A stretch of 54,093 nt of DNA from Paenibacillus fonticola DSM 21315 (GCF_000381905.1 NZ_KB907259.1:102894-156986), one strand, 5' to 3'; shown: positions 18,964 to 30,555, counted from the stretch's first letter. Translations and numbers: made by a program. The notes: generated by a model from the sequence alone, not told the origin.

Positions 18964-19306
18964 ACAGCGCCGGTACTGTAGTCAGTAGCAGTAAGAGGCA
19001 CAACGTAAAAGTAATTAATCCCTTCGACGCAGCGAGCGTATCCCCGCAGGGGAGAGCGCCACTTACGTCCAGCCTAACTCATATACAGCTAAATAAACTC
19101 CACCCACCCAACAGTAGGAGCGCCAAACGTAGAGCGGGCCCGTCAGGGCGGGAAGCGACTGATTGCACGCAGCCTTCCCGGGAGCGTCGACCGCTGCAGA
19201 GTTGAGCAGAATGTTTACCCAGATACCCAGGGGCGCCAAAAGTAAGACGTACCCGAAGGGGGAAAAGCGTTCCACGCACCAAACCTAAGCGCATCCCCGT
19301 CAGGGG
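18964..19306. repeat. 343-bp direct repeat, copy 2
   Basis: It starts with the same ACAGCGCCGGTACTGTAGTC, exactly 343 bases after copy 1. A third unit begins at 19307 (ACAGCG) and then diverges. Hairpins TCCCC/GGGGA lie at 19041-19053 and 19294-19307. A one-base indel and scattered substitutions distinguish the copies. Confidence 0.85.
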
Positions 19307-19381
19307 ACAGCGATGCAGGAGCGCCTCTGCTTCTCCAACGTTATTCCAATTGCGGGAGTCCAGAGGGCGCAGCCCTTGGAG

Positions 19382-19404
19382 CCCTCCCTTACGACAAGGG
19401 AGGG
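19382..19404. other. Strong hairpin upstream of hemB
   Basis: CCCTCCCTT and AAGGGAGGG form a perfect 9-base stem with an ACGAC loop. It is followed by TTTGGG, so it is a poor terminator on the + strand. It resembles a dispersed palindromic repeat more than a control site. Confidence 0.5.
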
Positions 19405-19445
19405 TTTGGGTGGGATGGGAAAAATAAAAAGGAGGATTATACGCC

Positions 19446-20447
19446 ATGACATTTCCAATAGTTAGACATCGCCGTTTGCGGCAATCCGCAGGGATTCGCA
19501 GCATGGTACGTGAAACGGTATTGACGGTGGACGATTTCGTCCAGCCGATATTCGTAACATATGGGCAAGGAATAAAGAATGAAATCTCTTCTATGCCAGG
19601 TGTGTTCCATTTTTCCTTGGATCAGCTCCAGGAGGAAGTCAAGGAAATTGTCGAGCTGGGCATTCCGGCAGTGCTGTTATTTGGCATCCCGGAAGAAAAG
19701 GACGGCGTAGGCACATCCGCATTCATAGAAAATGGCATCGTGCAGGAAGCCACGCGGCGAATTAAATCATGGTATCCCGAGCTGCTGGTCATCGCCGATA
19801 CTTGCCTGTGCGAGTTTACGGATCATGGCCATTGCGGCATGGTTCACACCTTTGAAAGGGATGGACACGTATGCGGAGACGTATTGAATGACGAATCGTT
19901 GGAGTTGCTTGTCAAAACGGCCGTATCTCAAGCTCAAGCAGGCGCCGATATTATCGCACCGTCGAATATGATGGATGGTTTTGTGCAAGCGATTCGTTCC
20001 GGTCTGGACGAAGCTGGCTTCAGCCAAGTACCGATCATGTCGTATTCTGTAAAATATGCTTCGGCATTTTATGGTCCTTTTCGAGAAGCTGCCGATTCGG
20101 CGCCGCAGTTCGGGGAACGCAAGACGTATCAAATGGATCCGGCCAACGCCCGGGAAGCGCTGCGTGAAGCGGAGACGGATGTGCTCGAAGGGGCCGACAT
20201 GCTGATGGTCAAGCCGGCGCTCGCCTATATGGATATTATCCGGACGCTGCGCGATCAGTTTGATCTGCCTATCGTAGCGTATAATGTAAGCGGCGAATAT
20301 TCGATGGTCAAGGCTGCCTCTGCACAGGGATGGATTAACGAGCGGGCAATTGTAACAGAAATGCTGCTCGGGATGAAACGTGCGGGAGCAGACATCATCA
20401 TTACTTATTTTGCGAAGGATGCGGCCCGTTGGCTGCGCGATAGATAA
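19446..20447 (+). CDS. hemB: Delta-aminolevulinic acid dehydratase (porphobilinogen synthase)
   Basis: HemB condenses two aminolevulinates to porphobilinogen. The 333-residue protein carries the zinc-type active-site cysteines (Cys120, Cys122, Cys130 in [12 protein letters not shown]). The two Schiff-base lysines are Lys203 in [12 protein letters not shown] and the later one in [11 protein letters not shown] strong AAGGAGG precedes the ATG. Repeats separate it from cobA-hemD, so it may be less tightly coupled to the upstream genes than usual. Confidence 0.98.
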   Translation: MTFPIVRHRRLRQSAGIRSMVRETVLTVDDFVQPIFVTYGQGIKNEISSMPGVFHFSLDQLQEEVKEIVELGIPAVLLFGIPEEKDGVGTSAFIENGIVQEATRRIKSWYPELLVIADTCLCEFTDHGHCGMVHTFERDGHVCGDVLNDESLELLVKTAVSQAQAGADIIAPSNMMDGFVQAIRSGLDEAGFSQVPIMSYSVKYASAFYGPFREAADSAPQFGERKTYQMDPANAREALREAETDVLEGADMLMVKPALAYMDIIRTLRDQFDLPIVAYNVSGEYSMVKAASAQGWINERAIVTEMLLGMKRAGADIIITYFAKDAARWLRDR

Positions 20448-20486
20448 TAGTGCCAGAAATGATGCTAAAGGTAATGCCAGTGGTAT

Positions 20487-20640
20487 TCAGGTAATTACAT
20501 TACCGTGGGTATTCAACTGGAGGCATTGAACAGGCAAACGGCAAGTAAGTGGTAGGTATTCGACCGGTAGGCGGTAGACGAGCGATAGGCAAGCGGTCGG
20601 CAAGCGGTCGGCAAGCCGGAAGTGAAAGCAAGCTATAAGG
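20487..20640. repeat. Short degenerate repeats between hemB and hemL
   Basis: Three 11-base copies of GGCAAGCGGTC (20588-20620, the last diverged) follow a stretch of looser GGTA/GGCAA-rich repeats such as GGTAGGTATT and CGGTAGGCGGTAG. The 238-base gap holds no gene. Confidence 0.6.
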
Positions 20641-20694
20641 AAGACAATGGGGATTATTGCATAAATCAATGATGAAGCAGGGAGTGTGACGTCA

Positions 20695-21996
20695 ATGAGT
20701 ACAACTATCGGACGGAAGAGTGAGGAGCGGTCCCATCAAGCATTTGAAGCGGCGAAAAAAGTGCTGCCAGGCGGAGTGAACAGTCCAGTTCGTGCTTTTA
20801 AATCCGTCGGGCTAACGCCGATTTATATCGACCATGGGATTGGTTCGCATGTTTATGATATCGATGGCAACAGCTACATCGATTATGTTGGATCATGGGG
20901 CCCGTTAATTATGGGACATGCTCATCCAGAGGTAGTTAAAACACTGCAGGAAACGGCTGCAAAAGGCACGAGCTTCGGGGCGCCGACCTTGCTTGAGACG
21001 AAAATGGCACAGCTCGTCGTGGAACGCGTACCCTCTATTGAAATCGTACGGATGGTCAATTCCGGTACGGAGGCTACGATGAGTGCGATTCGTCTTGCGC
21101 GCGGTTATACAGGACGCAACAAAATTATTAAATTCGAAGGCTCATATCATGGCCACGCCGACAGCTTGCTTATTAAAGCCGGCTCCGGTGTGGCTACGCT
21201 GGGGCTTCCAGACAGCCCGGGCGTTCCCGAAGGCGTTGCGGCAAACACGGTTACGGTTCCTTACAACGATCTTGAATCGGTGCAGCTTGCTTTTGAACGT
21301 TTTGGCGAGGAAATCGCCGGCGTTATTGTTGAGCCGGTAGCGGGCAATATGGGTGTCGTCCCGCCGCAGCCTGGCTTCTTGGAAGGCTTGCGCCGCATTA
21401 CGACGCAATACGGCAGCTTGCTTATTTTTGACGAAGTGATGACCGGCTTCCGGGTCCACTTAAACTGCGCTCAAGGACTGTATGGGGTTACTCCGGATTT
21501 AACCTGTCTTGGTAAAGTGATCGGCGGCGGGCTTCCGGTCGGGGCATATGGCGGTAAACGCGAAATTATGGAGCAGATCGCTCCGTCCGGACCGATTTAT
21601 CAGGCCGGTACATTAAGCGGCAACCCGCTTGCGATGACGGCTGGATTTACCACGTTGTCCCTGCTGACCCCGGAAGTTTACGATCGGCTGGAGCGGCTCT
21701 CCGCCAAACTTCAGGCAGGCCTGGAAGCCAATGCGAAGGAAGCGGGAATTCCAAGCGTGATCAATCGTGTAGGTTCCATGGTATGCCCATTCTTTACGAA
21801 TGAGCAGGTAGTAAACTATGACACGGCTAAGAACAGTGATCTGGATCTTTTCCGCCGCTATTTTGCTGCACTCGTCAAGGAAGGAATCAGTATCGCTCCA
21901 TCTCAGTTCGAAGGCATGTTTGTATCCGGCGTACACACCGAGGAAGATATTGATGCTACGATTGAGGCGCACCGGCTGGCGCTGCAAAAATTGTGA
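20695..21996 (+). CDS. hemL: Glutamate-1-semialdehyde 2,1-aminomutase
   Basis: This PLP enzyme turns glutamate-1-semialdehyde into 5-aminolevulinate, completing the C5 route begun by HemA. I use the ATG at 20695, 10 bases after AGGGAG, giving 433 residues; the GTG at 20686 lies too close to that site. Visible features are [35 protein letters not shown] and the PLP lysine in [16 protein letters not shown]. The stop overlaps the next gene's GTG. Confidence 0.98.
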   Translation: MSTTIGRKSEERSHQAFEAAKKVLPGGVNSPVRAFKSVGLTPIYIDHGIGSHVYDIDGNSYIDYVGSWGPLIMGHAHPEVVKTLQETAAKGTSFGAPTLLETKMAQLVVERVPSIEIVRMVNSGTEATMSAIRLARGYTGRNKIIKFEGSYHGHADSLLIKAGSGVATLGLPDSPGVPEGVAANTVTVPYNDLESVQLAFERFGEEIAGVIVEPVAGNMGVVPPQPGFLEGLRRITTQYGSLLIFDEVMTGFRVHLNCAQGLYGVTPDLTCLGKVIGGGLPVGAYGGKREIMEQIAPSGPIYQAGTLSGNPLAMTAGFTTLSLLTPEVYDRLERLSAKLQAGLEANAKEAGIPSVINRVGSMVCPFFTNEQVVNYDTAKNSDLDLFRRYFAALVKEGISIAPSQFEGMFVSGVHTEEDIDATIEAHRLALQKL

Positions 21997-22904
21997 GTCC
22001 GCCTATTTCCGGGCAAAGGCGGGGGGAATGGCTGGAGCTTATGCCCGGCAAACTTCCGCCGCTGGAAGGGGGGGACCGCTTTGCGGCGGTCTTGGCCTGG
22101 CTGGAAGGCACACTAGGCCTTCCGGCCAAGCTGCAGCGATCCCTCATAGCCGAGGACGGAATTAAACTGGCTGGGGACCGGCTGCGTTTACGGCTGTTCC
22201 CGCCAAAGACTTCACAGTATGAGCCGTTAGCGCCAAAGGAGCCTTTAACGATACTTTTTGAGGATGATTTCTGCCTTGTCGTACATAAACCCGTAGGCAT
22301 CAAGGTCCATCCCGATGGACACGGCTGTTCGCCGACCTTAGCGAATATGGTCGCGGCGATGTACTCGGAACGCGGCGAGCCAGTTGCGCCCGAGCATATA
22401 CACAGGCTGGATGAATTTACGTCCGGCCCGGTTCTTTATGCCAAAAACGGCTATGCCCAGCTAAAGTTGAATGCGGCGATGGCGCGCAAGGAAATCGGCC
22501 GGGTCTACGTCGCGCTCGTACAAGGCGTGATCAGTCCTTCGCTTCATGTAATCGATCAGCCAATCGGTAAAGATCGCCATCATAATTCGCGGCGGCGTGT
22601 ATCGCCATCGGGTCAGCCTGCGGTGACGCATGTTGAGCTGCTGGAGGCGTATCCGGCCGCTAGCCTCGTTCGGCTTACGCTTGGGACCGGGCGTACGCAC
22701 CAAATTCGCGTCCATCTCAGCCATGCCGGACATCCGTTAATAGGGGACGCACTGTATGGGGGAAGCACTAAGCTGCTTCCCCATCAGGCTCTCCATGGCG
22801 AAAGCTTGACCTTCACACATCCTTTGACAGGAGAGAGCTTGCGGGTGTCGGACCCTTGGCCTCCAAACTGGGATCGGCTTCGCGAACAGCTCCAGCGCAA
22901 GTAA
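21993..22904 (+). CDS. RluA-family 23S rRNA/tRNA pseudouridine synthase
   Basis: The enzyme isomerises uridine to pseudouridine in a structured RNA; the exact target cannot be told from sequence. The 303-residue protein has an N-terminal S4-like part ([20 protein letters not shown]), then the catalytic [16 protein letters not shown] with the essential Asp. [19 protein letters not shown] is the RluA RNA-contact region. The GTG at 21993 overlaps the hemL stop by 4 bases, so it is probably translated with hemL. The link to heme synthesis is positional only. Confidence 0.93.
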   Translation: MSPPISGQRRGEWLELMPGKLPPLEGGDRFAAVLAWLEGTLGLPAKLQRSLIAEDGIKLAGDRLRLRLFPPKTSQYEPLAPKEPLTILFEDDFCLVVHKPVGIKVHPDGHGCSPTLANMVAAMYSERGEPVAPEHIHRLDEFTSGPVLYAKNGYAQLKLNAAMARKEIGRVYVALVQGVISPSLHVIDQPIGKDRHHNSRRRVSPSGQPAVTHVELLEAYPAASLVRLTLGTGRTHQIRVHLSHAGHPLIGDALYGGSTKLLPHQALHGESLTFTHPLTGESLRVSDPWPPNWDRLREQLQRK

Positions 22905-23050
22905 AGCTGCCATGAAGGACCTGCAGATCCGGGAAAAAGCAGGCATGCACTCCTTTTTCAAGCATATAAATAAAACGAGCGATGATTTGGGGCCATGCAT
23001 TTCATGGGATTCAAAATCATGTTTGGAGATGCTGAAAGGAGGTATCATTT

Positions 23051-24451
23051 TTGGCTGATCAATCCTACGGTCTGCGGTTTGATATTTATGAACGTGTACA
23101 TTTATCGGACGATGTAGTAGGCATTGAGGAACTGGAGGAGATAGAGCTGCTCCCTAAAATCCAGGTTATCCCAGGTGAGGAGTATGCCGCGCTTCGCGGG
23201 CATTTGCTGCTGTCGGGACTTTACCGCGGACAAGGGGAGAGTCGTGAACTCGAGCACTGGATTCCTGTAGAAATTACAATTCCGCTTAGCCGGGTAAACA
23301 AGCTGGAGGACATCGCCGTTGAAATTGAGAATTTTGACGTGGATTTGCTTAGCGCCCGCAGCTTGAACATTACCGGCGTTCTGTCATTGCAGGGTGTTGA
23401 GACGACATCGCTGACAGCGGAGAGTGACGAGTGGAGAAACAGTGAATTTACTGCCGCGCATGAATCGTTTCAGGATACACAGCATCAGAGTGTTGAGACT
23501 CATGCGAGCAATATGAACGATGCGACTCAAGCTATCCATGCGACCGATTCGGTAAATGCAACAAATGCAACAAATGCAACAAATGAATCCTCTTCCCCCT
23601 TTGATCAAGAACTGCAATTGTCCGCATATCAACAGGAATGGCACGAGTTTCCCCCGTCGATGGCGTTTGATTACAGAGAGGACGGGGCCGATCAGCAAGG
23701 TTCAACACAAACTGAGGGATTACAGCAGCTGAACGATGAACAAGAGCGGGAGCAGGAACAGCAGGAGCTGCAGGAACAAGAGATGCAGTCCTGGACAGAG
23801 GATTCGTCACTGTCGTCTCCTGCGCTTTGGACGGACAAGGAGCCTGCATCCTCATACTTAAGCGAAGTAACGAGAGAGCCGGAGCTTGCTCCGCAAGAAG
23901 ACAGCAATGTATGGTTTAGAGAAGAAGCTCATCAGGAAATATTAATGAATGACGAACCTGCTTCCGCAGAGATTGCAGACGAACAGGAGAATAGCGTCGA
24001 GACGGCAGTACTGGCGAATAATAGCCTGGAAGAGGATTCGGAAACGGAAATCCGCCCTCAGCCCGAGGAGAAGAAAGAACTGAAAATTGCTTTAAACAGC
24101 AAAAAAAATGATGCTGCAGAGCTCAATGAAGAATATGGAATAAGCAAACTCCTGTCTACGCAAAGGCCTAATAAAGATTCAGAAAGTGAGCTGCAGTCAG
24201 AGGAGGAAAATGCGCACTCCGCTGCCGAGCAAGAAAGAAGCGAGGAAGAGGAAATCCGCTGGAAAAATCTATTCATCGGCCGCGATGAAGATCAGAGCCC
24301 TTTCCGAAAAATCCGCATGGTGATTGTTCAGCGTGAAGAGACGCTGGAAGAGATCGCCGAGCGGTATAATCTTAGCATTCGGGAGCTCCAGTTGTATAAT
24401 CGGCTAGCCGAGCATAGCTTGGCGGAAGGTCAAGTGTTGTATATCCCCTGA
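23051..24451 (+). CDS. spoVID: SpoVID-like spore coat assembly protein with C-terminal LysM
   Basis: SpoVID is the mother-cell morphogenetic protein that drives coat encasement and recruits SafA. The 466-residue protein has the N-terminal SPOCS-like domain (about 1-125, FDIYERVHLSDDVVGIEELE, HWIPVEITIPLSRV). A long acidic Gln/Glu-rich linker follows, with a short NAT repeat near residue 170 and a QEREQEQQELQEQEMQ stretch. It ends with a LysM domain (VQREETLEEIAERYNLSIRE). The start is TTG behind a perfect AAAGGAGG. A partner SafA-like protein is encoded at 51.8 kb. Confidence 0.92.
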   Translation: MADQSYGLRFDIYERVHLSDDVVGIEELEEIELLPKIQVIPGEEYAALRGHLLLSGLYRGQGESRELEHWIPVEITIPLSRVNKLEDIAVEIENFDVDLLSARSLNITGVLSLQGVETTSLTAESDEWRNSEFTAAHESFQDTQHQSVETHASNMNDATQAIHATDSVNATNATNATNESSSPFDQELQLSAYQQEWHEFPPSMAFDYREDGADQQGSTQTEGLQQLNDEQEREQEQQELQEQEMQSWTEDSSLSSPALWTDKEPASSYLSEVTREPELAPQEDSNVWFREEAHQEILMNDEPASAEIADEQENSVETAVLANNSLEEDSETEIRPQPEEKKELKIALNSKKNDAAELNEEYGISKLLSTQRPNKDSESELQSEEENAHSAAEQERSEEEEIRWKNLFIGRDEDQSPFRKIRMVIVQREETLEEIAERYNLSIRELQLYNRLAEHSLAEGQVLYIP

Positions 24452-24482
24452 TGACAGAAGAGCAGCGAAGGCATACTCCGTA

Positions 24483-24511
24483 TTGACTCCATGGTACTTT
24501 CACGCTATGAT
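24483..24511 (+). promoter_or_regulatory. Sigma-A promoter of the valS T-box transcript
   Basis: TTGACT (24483-24488), 17 bases, TATGAT (24506-24511). Transcription would start near 24518, just before the T-box leader. Confidence 0.85.
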
Positions 24512-24534
24512 AATATAGATCAACTTAAATTATT

Positions 24535-24830
24535 GGTGTGAAAAGACATCGAACGGGAAGAGTAGGCAGTGAGCCCTTCAGAGAGCGGGATTGCAACGCT
24601 GGAAGATTCCGCAGGATGCAGCTGGCCGAAGTCACCCGGGAGTCGCCTGTTTGAGCAATTATGTATTACATAGTTGTTAGAGCTGGCCGGTTGCAGCCGT
24701 TACCTGCATGAGTGTTGCGAGTTTCCAACAAATGATTCCGTACAGGGATCGGCTGAACAAACCCGCAAAACAAAGGTGGTACCGCGAAAGTAAAGCCTTT
24801 CGTCCTTTGAGACGAGGGGCTTTTTGTATT
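24535..24830 (+). promoter_or_regulatory. Val-specific T-box riboswitch
   Basis: The leader binds uncharged tRNA-Val and allows read-through into valS when valine is short. The T-box sequence AGGTGGTACCGCG is at 24774-24786. Stem I contains GAAGTCACC, where GTC (24631-24633) is the likely valine specifier. The terminator helix AAAGCC...GGGGCTTTTT (24792-24825) competes with the antiterminator. It lies between a sigma-A promoter and valS, as expected. Confidence 0.95.
24792..24825 (+). terminator. T-box attenuator terminator
   Basis: AAAGCCTTTCGTC and GACGAGGGGCTTT pair and end in TTTTT. This is the OFF-state hairpin of the valS T-box. Confidence 0.93.
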
Positions 24831-24892
24831 TTTAAGCAAGACTATCCTGATTACGCTAAGGCAATGCTGAATTGTAACGGAGGTTGAAATTA

Positions 24893-27568
24893 ATGTCAGA
24901 GATCCACGAGCACGAGCATTCATCGGCTAATATGCCGACAACGTATGATCCCAAGGCTGCAGAACAGAAATGGTATCGCTATTGGATGGAGGGGGGCTTT
25001 TTTAAAGCGGGTCAAAGACCTGATGCGAAGCCTTATACCATTGTCATTCCACCGCCGAATGTAACAGGCATGCTTCATATTGGGCATGCGCTCGATTTCA
25101 CGTTGCAAGATATTCTCATCCGGACGAAACGGATGCAGGGTTATGACGCTTTGTGGCTTCCAGGCTCTGACCATGCTGGAATTGCCACGCAGACAAGAGT
25201 GGAGCAGACACTACGTGAAGAGGGATTATCTCGCTATGACCTCGGTCGTGAGAAATTTCTAGAAAAGGTATGGGAATGGAAAGAGCATTATGCTGGAACG
25301 ATCCGCGACCAATGGGCGAAGATGGGCTTCTCTCTCGACTATTCCCGCGAGCGGTTTACTTTGGATGAAGGTTTATCCAAGGCAGTTCGCGAAGTGTTCG
25401 TCAAGCTGTACGAGAAGGGCTTGATTTACCGCGGAAAATATATTATTAACTGGGATCCCGCGGCCCGAACAGCACTATCGGATATTGAAGTTGAATATAA
25501 AGAGGTAAATGGCCATTTGTATCATCTGAAATATCCGCTTAAGGATGGCAGCGGATTTATTACGGTAGCGACGACGAGGCCGGAGACGATGCTAGGCGAT
25601 ACAGCTGTTGCTGTTCACCCCGAGGATGAGAGATATCGCCATCTGATCGGTCAATCGCTGCTGCTGCCTATTGTGAACCGGGAAATCCCGATTATTGCCG
25701 ATGATTATGTTGACAAGGAATTTGGCAGCGGGGCGGTGAAAATTACGCCTGCCCATGATCCAAATGACTTTGAAGTAGGGCTTCGCCATGACTTGCCTCA
25801 AATTACCGTTATGGATGAGAGCGGAAAGATGAATGAGGCAGCCGGTAAATACCAGGGCATGGACCGCAGTGAATGCCGCAAGCAGATCGTCAAGGACTTG
25901 CAGGAGCAGGGCGTTCTGACCGAAATCGAGGATCATGTTCATCAAGTCGGCCATAGCGAGCGTTCGGGTGCAGTCGTGGAGCCGTACTTGTCGACGCAAT
26001 GGTTCGTGAAGATGAAACCGCTGGCGGAAGCGGCGATTGAGGCTCAGAAATCAGGCAAAGGGGTACACTTCGTTCCGGAACGCTTCGAGAAAATTTACTT
26101 GCACTGGATTGAAAATGTCCGCGATTGGTGTATTTCCCGTCAGCTATGGTGGGGGCATCGCATTCCGGCCTGGTACTGTGAGTCATGCGGCGAACTGCAT
26201 GTAGCCAGGGAAGCAGTCGATACTTGCGCTAAATGCGGCGGGAATGCGCTTGTGCAGGACAATGACGTGCTTGACACTTGGTTCAGCTCTGCCTTGTGGC
26301 CATTTTCCACGCTGGGCTGGCCGGATGAGGAAAGCGAGGATTTCAAACGCTTCTTCCCGACGGACGTTCTTGTGACGGGATACGACATAATTTATTTCTG
26401 GGTAGCGCGCATGATCTTTACCGCGCTCGAATTTACGGGAGAAATTCCGTTCAAAGATGTCTTAATTCATGGACTCGTTCGGGACAGTGAAGGGGAGAAA
26501 ATGTCCAAGTCTCGTGGCAATGGCGTTGACCCGCTAGAAGTTATTGAGAAATATGGTGCGGACGCTATGCGTTATATGATCTCTACAAGCAGTACGCCTG
26601 GCCAGGATCTCCGATTCCGCTGGGAGCGTGTAGAGCAAGCCCGCAACTTCGCAAATAAAATTTGGAACGCATCCAGGTTTGCTTTAATGAATCTGGAAGG
26701 TGTTACATTTAACGATATTGATATCAGCGGAGATTTGTCGACTTCTGACCGCTGGATACTCCATCGTTTCAATGAGACGGCGCGTAATATTACCCGTCTG
26801 ATTGATGCTTATGAATTCGGGGAGACCGGCCGGGAGCTTTACAACTTCATTTGGGACGATCTTTGCGACTGGTATATTGAATTTGCTAAGCTGTCATTCT
26901 ACGGCGAGGATCCAATTGCTAAAAAAAATACGCAGTCCGTATTGGCCTATGTGCTTGACCGGACCTTGCGTTTGATTCATCCTTTTATGCCGTTTATTTC
27001 CGAGGAAATATGGCAGCATTTGCCGCATCGCGGCGATACGATTTCACTAGCAGAGTGGCCGCAATACGAGCCTGCCCTGGAAGCGCCGGATGCTGTCCGT
27101 GAAATGAATTTGCTGATCGATATGATTCGTTCAGTAAGAAATATTCGGGCTGAAGTGAACGTTCCGATGAGTAAGCAAATTGAGTTGATTGTGAAGCCGG
27201 CTTCTGCGGAACTGCTTGAAATAGTGGAACGTAACAGTCACTATATTCGTCGTTTCTGTAATACTTCACAATATGAAGCTTCATTGAATGCAGCGGTGCC
27301 GGAAAAGGCGATGACGGCCGTGGTGACAGGAGCCGAGCTGTATTTGCCGCTTGCTGGCCTAATCGATATCAGCCAGGAGATCGCCCGGCTTGAGAAGGAA
27401 CTCGCACACTTGAATAAAGAGGTTGAGCGTGTCGAGAAGAAGCTGGCGAATGAAGGCTTTGTCGCAAAGGCCCCTGCGAAAGTTATCGAGGAAGAGCAGG
27501 CCAAAATGGCTGACTACTCCAGCAAGCGCGATAAAGTGCTGGCGCGGATCGCCGAATTAAAGGGTTAA
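24893..27568 (+). CDS. valS: Valyl-tRNA synthetase
   Basis: This class I synthetase charges tRNA-Val and edits threonine. From the ATG at 24893 (GGAGG 9 bases upstream; the TTG at 24884 abuts that site) it is 891 residues. HIGH-type motif [14 protein letters not shown] and KMSKS in [11 protein letters not shown] are present, along with the CP1 editing domain ([20 protein letters not shown]). A zinc-type CESCGEL..CAKCGG pair lies near residues 425-445, and the last 70 residues form the Val-specific coiled-coil tail. It is controlled by the upstream T-box. Confidence 0.99.
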   Translation: MSEIHEHEHSSANMPTTYDPKAAEQKWYRYWMEGGFFKAGQRPDAKPYTIVIPPPNVTGMLHIGHALDFTLQDILIRTKRMQGYDALWLPGSDHAGIATQTRVEQTLREEGLSRYDLGREKFLEKVWEWKEHYAGTIRDQWAKMGFSLDYSRERFTLDEGLSKAVREVFVKLYEKGLIYRGKYIINWDPAARTALSDIEVEYKEVNGHLYHLKYPLKDGSGFITVATTRPETMLGDTAVAVHPEDERYRHLIGQSLLLPIVNREIPIIADDYVDKEFGSGAVKITPAHDPNDFEVGLRHDLPQITVMDESGKMNEAAGKYQGMDRSECRKQIVKDLQEQGVLTEIEDHVHQVGHSERSGAVVEPYLSTQWFVKMKPLAEAAIEAQKSGKGVHFVPERFEKIYLHWIENVRDWCISRQLWWGHRIPAWYCESCGELHVAREAVDTCAKCGGNALVQDNDVLDTWFSSALWPFSTLGWPDEESEDFKRFFPTDVLVTGYDIIYFWVARMIFTALEFTGEIPFKDVLIHGLVRDSEGEKMSKSRGNGVDPLEVIEKYGADAMRYMISTSSTPGQDLRFRWERVEQARNFANKIWNASRFALMNLEGVTFNDIDISGDLSTSDRWILHRFNETARNITRLIDAYEFGETGRELYNFIWDDLCDWYIEFAKLSFYGEDPIAKKNTQSVLAYVLDRTLRLIHPFMPFISEEIWQHLPHRGDTISLAEWPQYEPALEAPDAVREMNLLIDMIRSVRNIRAEVNVPMSKQIELIVKPASAELLEIVERNSHYIRRFCNTSQYEASLNAAVPEKAMTAVVTGAELYLPLAGLIDISQEIARLEKELAHLNKEVERVEKKLANEGFVAKAPAKVIEEEQAKMADYSSKRDKVLARIAELKG

Positions 27569-27579
27569 GCTTGTCATTT

Positions 27580-27621
27580 GTACAGCAGGAGCTAAACGCA
27601 ATCCACCAGCTCTTGCTGTAC
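27580..27621 (+). terminator. Probable terminator after valS
   Basis: GTACAGCAGGAGCT and AGCTCTTGCTGTAC form a 14-base nearly perfect stem 12 bases past the stop. The tail is only GTTTCCTTATTT, so the U run is weak. Confidence 0.6.
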
Positions 27622-27744
27622 GTTTCCTTATTTGAACCAACATTTCATAACCGCAGCTTAGTCACAGAAATAGTTTGATGAAGGTATGTTTTAACTTGTG
27701 AACTGGGAAAAGGAATTTAAATATTTAGTGAAGGTGAATATGAC

Positions 27745-29121
27745 ATGGGGGTTAATCTTTCAGAAGAACATCCACTGCCGTTTACAAGTTATAAAGATGC
27801 GGCAGAATGGATTAATAGCTTAATACCGTTTGGAATCCGTCCGGGCTTAGACCGCATTGTAGCGATGATGGAATATTTCGGAAATCCGCAGCGGAGACTT
27901 AAATTTATCCATGTCGCAGGCACGAATGGCAAAGGGTCGTCCTGTGCTTTTTTAAGTTCAACGCTTCGGGAATGCGGGTATGATGTAGGAATGTTTACTT
28001 CCCCTTACATCACGAAATTTACAAACCGATTCCAATTTAATGGAAAGGACATTCCGGAGGATACATTACTAAGCTTGGCCAACCGGATTTCTCCTGTCGT
28101 GAGAGAAGTTGCGGCAAGTGAACTGGGATCGCCGACAATGTTTGAAGTCAGTACAGCGCTCGCGATTCTATATTTTGCGGAAGTTTGTTACCCCGATGTT
28201 ATAGTATGGGAGACAGGGCTCGGGGGCAGAATGGATGTAACGAACCTGGTCACTCCAATTGTGTCGCTTATAACGAATGTTGGGATGGATCATACGGATA
28301 TTCTGGGGGATTCCCTTGAAGACATCGCCCGGGAGAAAGCAGGCATCATCAAGCCGGGCGTACCGGTTGTCAGCTGCGTCAGCCAGCCTTCCGCAGCAGC
28401 TGTCTTGAAAGAAACCGCCGCAGCGAAAGGTTCGACGCTGTATTTGCTCGGTGAGCAATTTGATTACGAGCGCAAGCCATTCAGCGGGGGGACCCAGCGC
28501 ATCCGGTTCAAGGGACCGTTTCGCGAGATAGATATTGAGCTGTCGATGCTAGGAGAGCATCAATGCACAAATGCGTCCGGTACGATGATGGTGCTTGAAG
28601 TACTCCGCCAATACATGGCTTTTGTTATGGAGGATGAGCACGTTCACGCCGGCTTCAAGCAGACTTTTTGGGCAGGGCGGCTGGAGCAGGTATCAGAGCA
28701 GCCGCGCATCGTATTGGACGGTGCCCATAATCCTGAGGGCGCGGCAGCGCTTGTTAGCAGCCTTCCGGAAGCATTTAGCTATCGTAAGCTGATTTTGATG
28801 ATGGGGATGTTGGCCAACAAGCATCATCGCGAATACTTGGAGCATATATTACCTATAGTGGATACGCTTATTCTGACCGAGCCCGATATTCACAAAAAGA
28901 TGGATGCGGATGCGCTGTATCATCTCATCAATGAAATGCGGCCTCATGCAGCGAAACCGGATCTGGAAGTTATTGTGGAACGCGATTGGAAGAGTGCTTT
29001 GGCGCTTTTGCAGTCACGGACGGAACGGGAGGATCTTGGGGTGGTTACAGGTACGTTGTATATGATTTCTGACGTCCGGGCAACCCTTTTGCATCATACC
29101 GATTCTGAAAAAGGCTGGTGA
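27745..29121 (+). CDS. folC: Folylpolyglutamate synthase / dihydrofolate synthase
   Basis: FolC adds glutamate to dihydropteroate and to folates, making and retaining the cofactor. The 458-residue protein is of the Mur ligase fold with the ATP loop [14 protein letters not shown] (about residues 55-68). It also has the [12 protein letters not shown] motif and the C-terminal [24 protein letters not shown] precedes the ATG. It overlaps the next Mur ligase gene, murC, by 4 bases (GTGA). Confidence 0.97.
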   Translation: MGVNLSEEHPLPFTSYKDAAEWINSLIPFGIRPGLDRIVAMMEYFGNPQRRLKFIHVAGTNGKGSSCAFLSSTLRECGYDVGMFTSPYITKFTNRFQFNGKDIPEDTLLSLANRISPVVREVAASELGSPTMFEVSTALAILYFAEVCYPDVIVWETGLGGRMDVTNLVTPIVSLITNVGMDHTDILGDSLEDIAREKAGIIKPGVPVVSCVSQPSAAAVLKETAAAKGSTLYLLGEQFDYERKPFSGGTQRIRFKGPFREIDIELSMLGEHQCTNASGTMMVLEVLRQYMAFVMEDEHVHAGFKQTFWAGRLEQVSEQPRIVLDGAHNPEGAAALVSSLPEAFSYRKLILMMGMLANKHHREYLEHILPIVDTLILTEPDIHKKMDADALYHLINEMRPHAAKPDLEVIVERDWKSALALLQSRTEREDLGVVTGTLYMISDVRATLLHHTDSEKGW

Positions 29122-30500
29122 CCATATTGATAAACTCAACAGAACAACATGTACATTTTATCGGGATCGGTGGCTATGGAATGAGCGCTATTGCCCGCGT
29201 TATGCTTGAAATGGGCTACACCGTAACCGGGTCGGACGTTGCTTCTCAGGAATTGACGGAGAAGCTGGCGGCAAAAGGGGCCAAAATTTACATCGGACAT
29301 ACCGCTGAGCAGGTTCACGGGGCTGATATAGTCGTATACTCGACCGCGCTGCCAAAAGATAATGTAGAGCGGGTTAAAGCGGAAGAACTGGGAATTCCCG
29401 TTCTCCATCGTTCTCAGATGCTTGCTAGGCTGTTGAATGAGCGTACAGGCGTTGCTGTCGCCGGAGCGCACGGCAAAACGACAACATCGTCAATGATTGC
29501 TCTTGTAATGGAGCAGTGTGGAACAGAACCGACTTATATCATCGGCGGAGAAATTATGGATATCGGCACGAACGCCAAAGCGGGCAAGGGAAAATGCGTC
29601 GTTGCCGAAGCGGATGAAAGCGACGGCTCTTTTTTACAGTATCATCCTTCACTAGGGATCGTTACCAATATTGAAGCAGATCACCTTGAGAACTATGGCG
29701 GGGATTTCGGACGGCTGAAGGATGCCTATGTGCAATTTTTGAATCAAATTAAGCCGGATGGCAAAGCAGTTGTTTGCGGCGATGACCGGAACGTTCGGGA
29801 TTTGCTGCCGAGTTTAGCTTGTCAGATCGTGACCTATGGCATTGATACATCCTGTGACTATATGGCTGATCATATTCAACTCGGCGATCGCAAGGTCGTG
29901 TTTACGATGAAGCAGGGCGGGCATCCGTTAGGGCAAATCAAGCTCTCCGTTCCAGGAAAGCACAACGTCTACAATGCCATGGCCACAGTCATCGTTTGTC
30001 TGGAAGCAGGAATTCCGTTTGCTGATATAGCTGAAGCCATTCAGCATTTCCATGGCGCCAAACGGCGTTTCCAGGTGCTCGGGGAGGAGCAGGGCATTCT
30101 GATCATTGATGATTACGCTCACCATCCGACCGAAATTGAAGCGACGATTACTGCAGCCAAGGCCACAGGGAAAAAAATTATCGCCGTATTTCAGCCACAG
30201 CGCTATTCGCGGACCTATTTCCTTTTGGATGCTTTTAGCCGGGCGTTTAGCGAGGCCGATGAAGTGATCATTACGGATATATATTCGCCGGCCGGGGAGA
30301 AGCAAATCGAGGGCGTAAGCTCCTCGAAGCTGGTGGAACTGATTAAACTGAACAGCAATGCAGGGGCAAGATACCTTCCGACGAAGCAGGACGTTATTGC
30401 GGATTTACAGGGACGGCTGCAGTCCGGCGATCTCGTTCTTACAATGGGGGCCGGGGATATTTGGAAGGTGGGACATGAGCTTGCCAAGAGCCTGTCATAG
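29118..30500 (+). CDS. murC: UDP-N-acetylmuramate--L-alanine ligase
   Basis: MurC adds the first amino acid of the peptidoglycan stem peptide. The 460-residue protein has the N-terminal [20 protein letters not shown] loop [13 protein letters not shown], and the [15 protein letters not shown] and [14 protein letters not shown] motifs of MurC. The GTG start overlaps the folC stop, so the two related ligases are coupled. A strong terminator follows. Confidence 0.97.
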   Translation: MTILINSTEQHVHFIGIGGYGMSAIARVMLEMGYTVTGSDVASQELTEKLAAKGAKIYIGHTAEQVHGADIVVYSTALPKDNVERVKAEELGIPVLHRSQMLARLLNERTGVAVAGAHGKTTTSSMIALVMEQCGTEPTYIIGGEIMDIGTNAKAGKGKCVVAEADESDGSFLQYHPSLGIVTNIEADHLENYGGDFGRLKDAYVQFLNQIKPDGKAVVCGDDRNVRDLLPSLACQIVTYGIDTSCDYMADHIQLGDRKVVFTMKQGGHPLGQIKLSVPGKHNVYNAMATVIVCLEAGIPFADIAEAIQHFHGAKRRFQVLGEEQGILIIDDYAHHPTEIEATITAAKATGKKIIAVFQPQRYSRTYFLLDAFSRAFSEADEVIITDIYSPAGEKQIEGVSSSKLVELIKLNSNAGARYLPTKQDVIADLQGRLQSGDLVLTMGAGDIWKVGHELAKSLS

Positions 30501-30555
30501 TTTTTGGGGTAATGAAAAGCAGTTGAAAACAACTAATCAAAGTGAAGCGAGCAGT

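Larger units (their letters stand above)
18558..19445. other. 888-base repeat-filled spacer inside the hem operon
   Basis: No credible gene lies here. The space is filled by two 343-bp direct repeats, several TCCCC/GGGGA hairpins and one strong CCCTCCCTT hairpin just before hemB. The minus-strand open frames in it, two of which share the start MERFSPFGYVLLLAPLG, merely follow the duplicated DNA and lack ribosome binding sites. I see no good promoter for hemB. Confidence 0.7.

Noticed and set aside
18621..19306. CRISPR array
   Set aside because: Units are 343 bp with no short repeat-spacer pattern and no cas gene nearby.
18725..19504. Minus-strand frames with the shared start MERFSPFGYVLLLAPLG
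   Set aside because: They are products of the 343-bp direct repeat; no ribosome binding site, and the second frame runs into hemB antisense.
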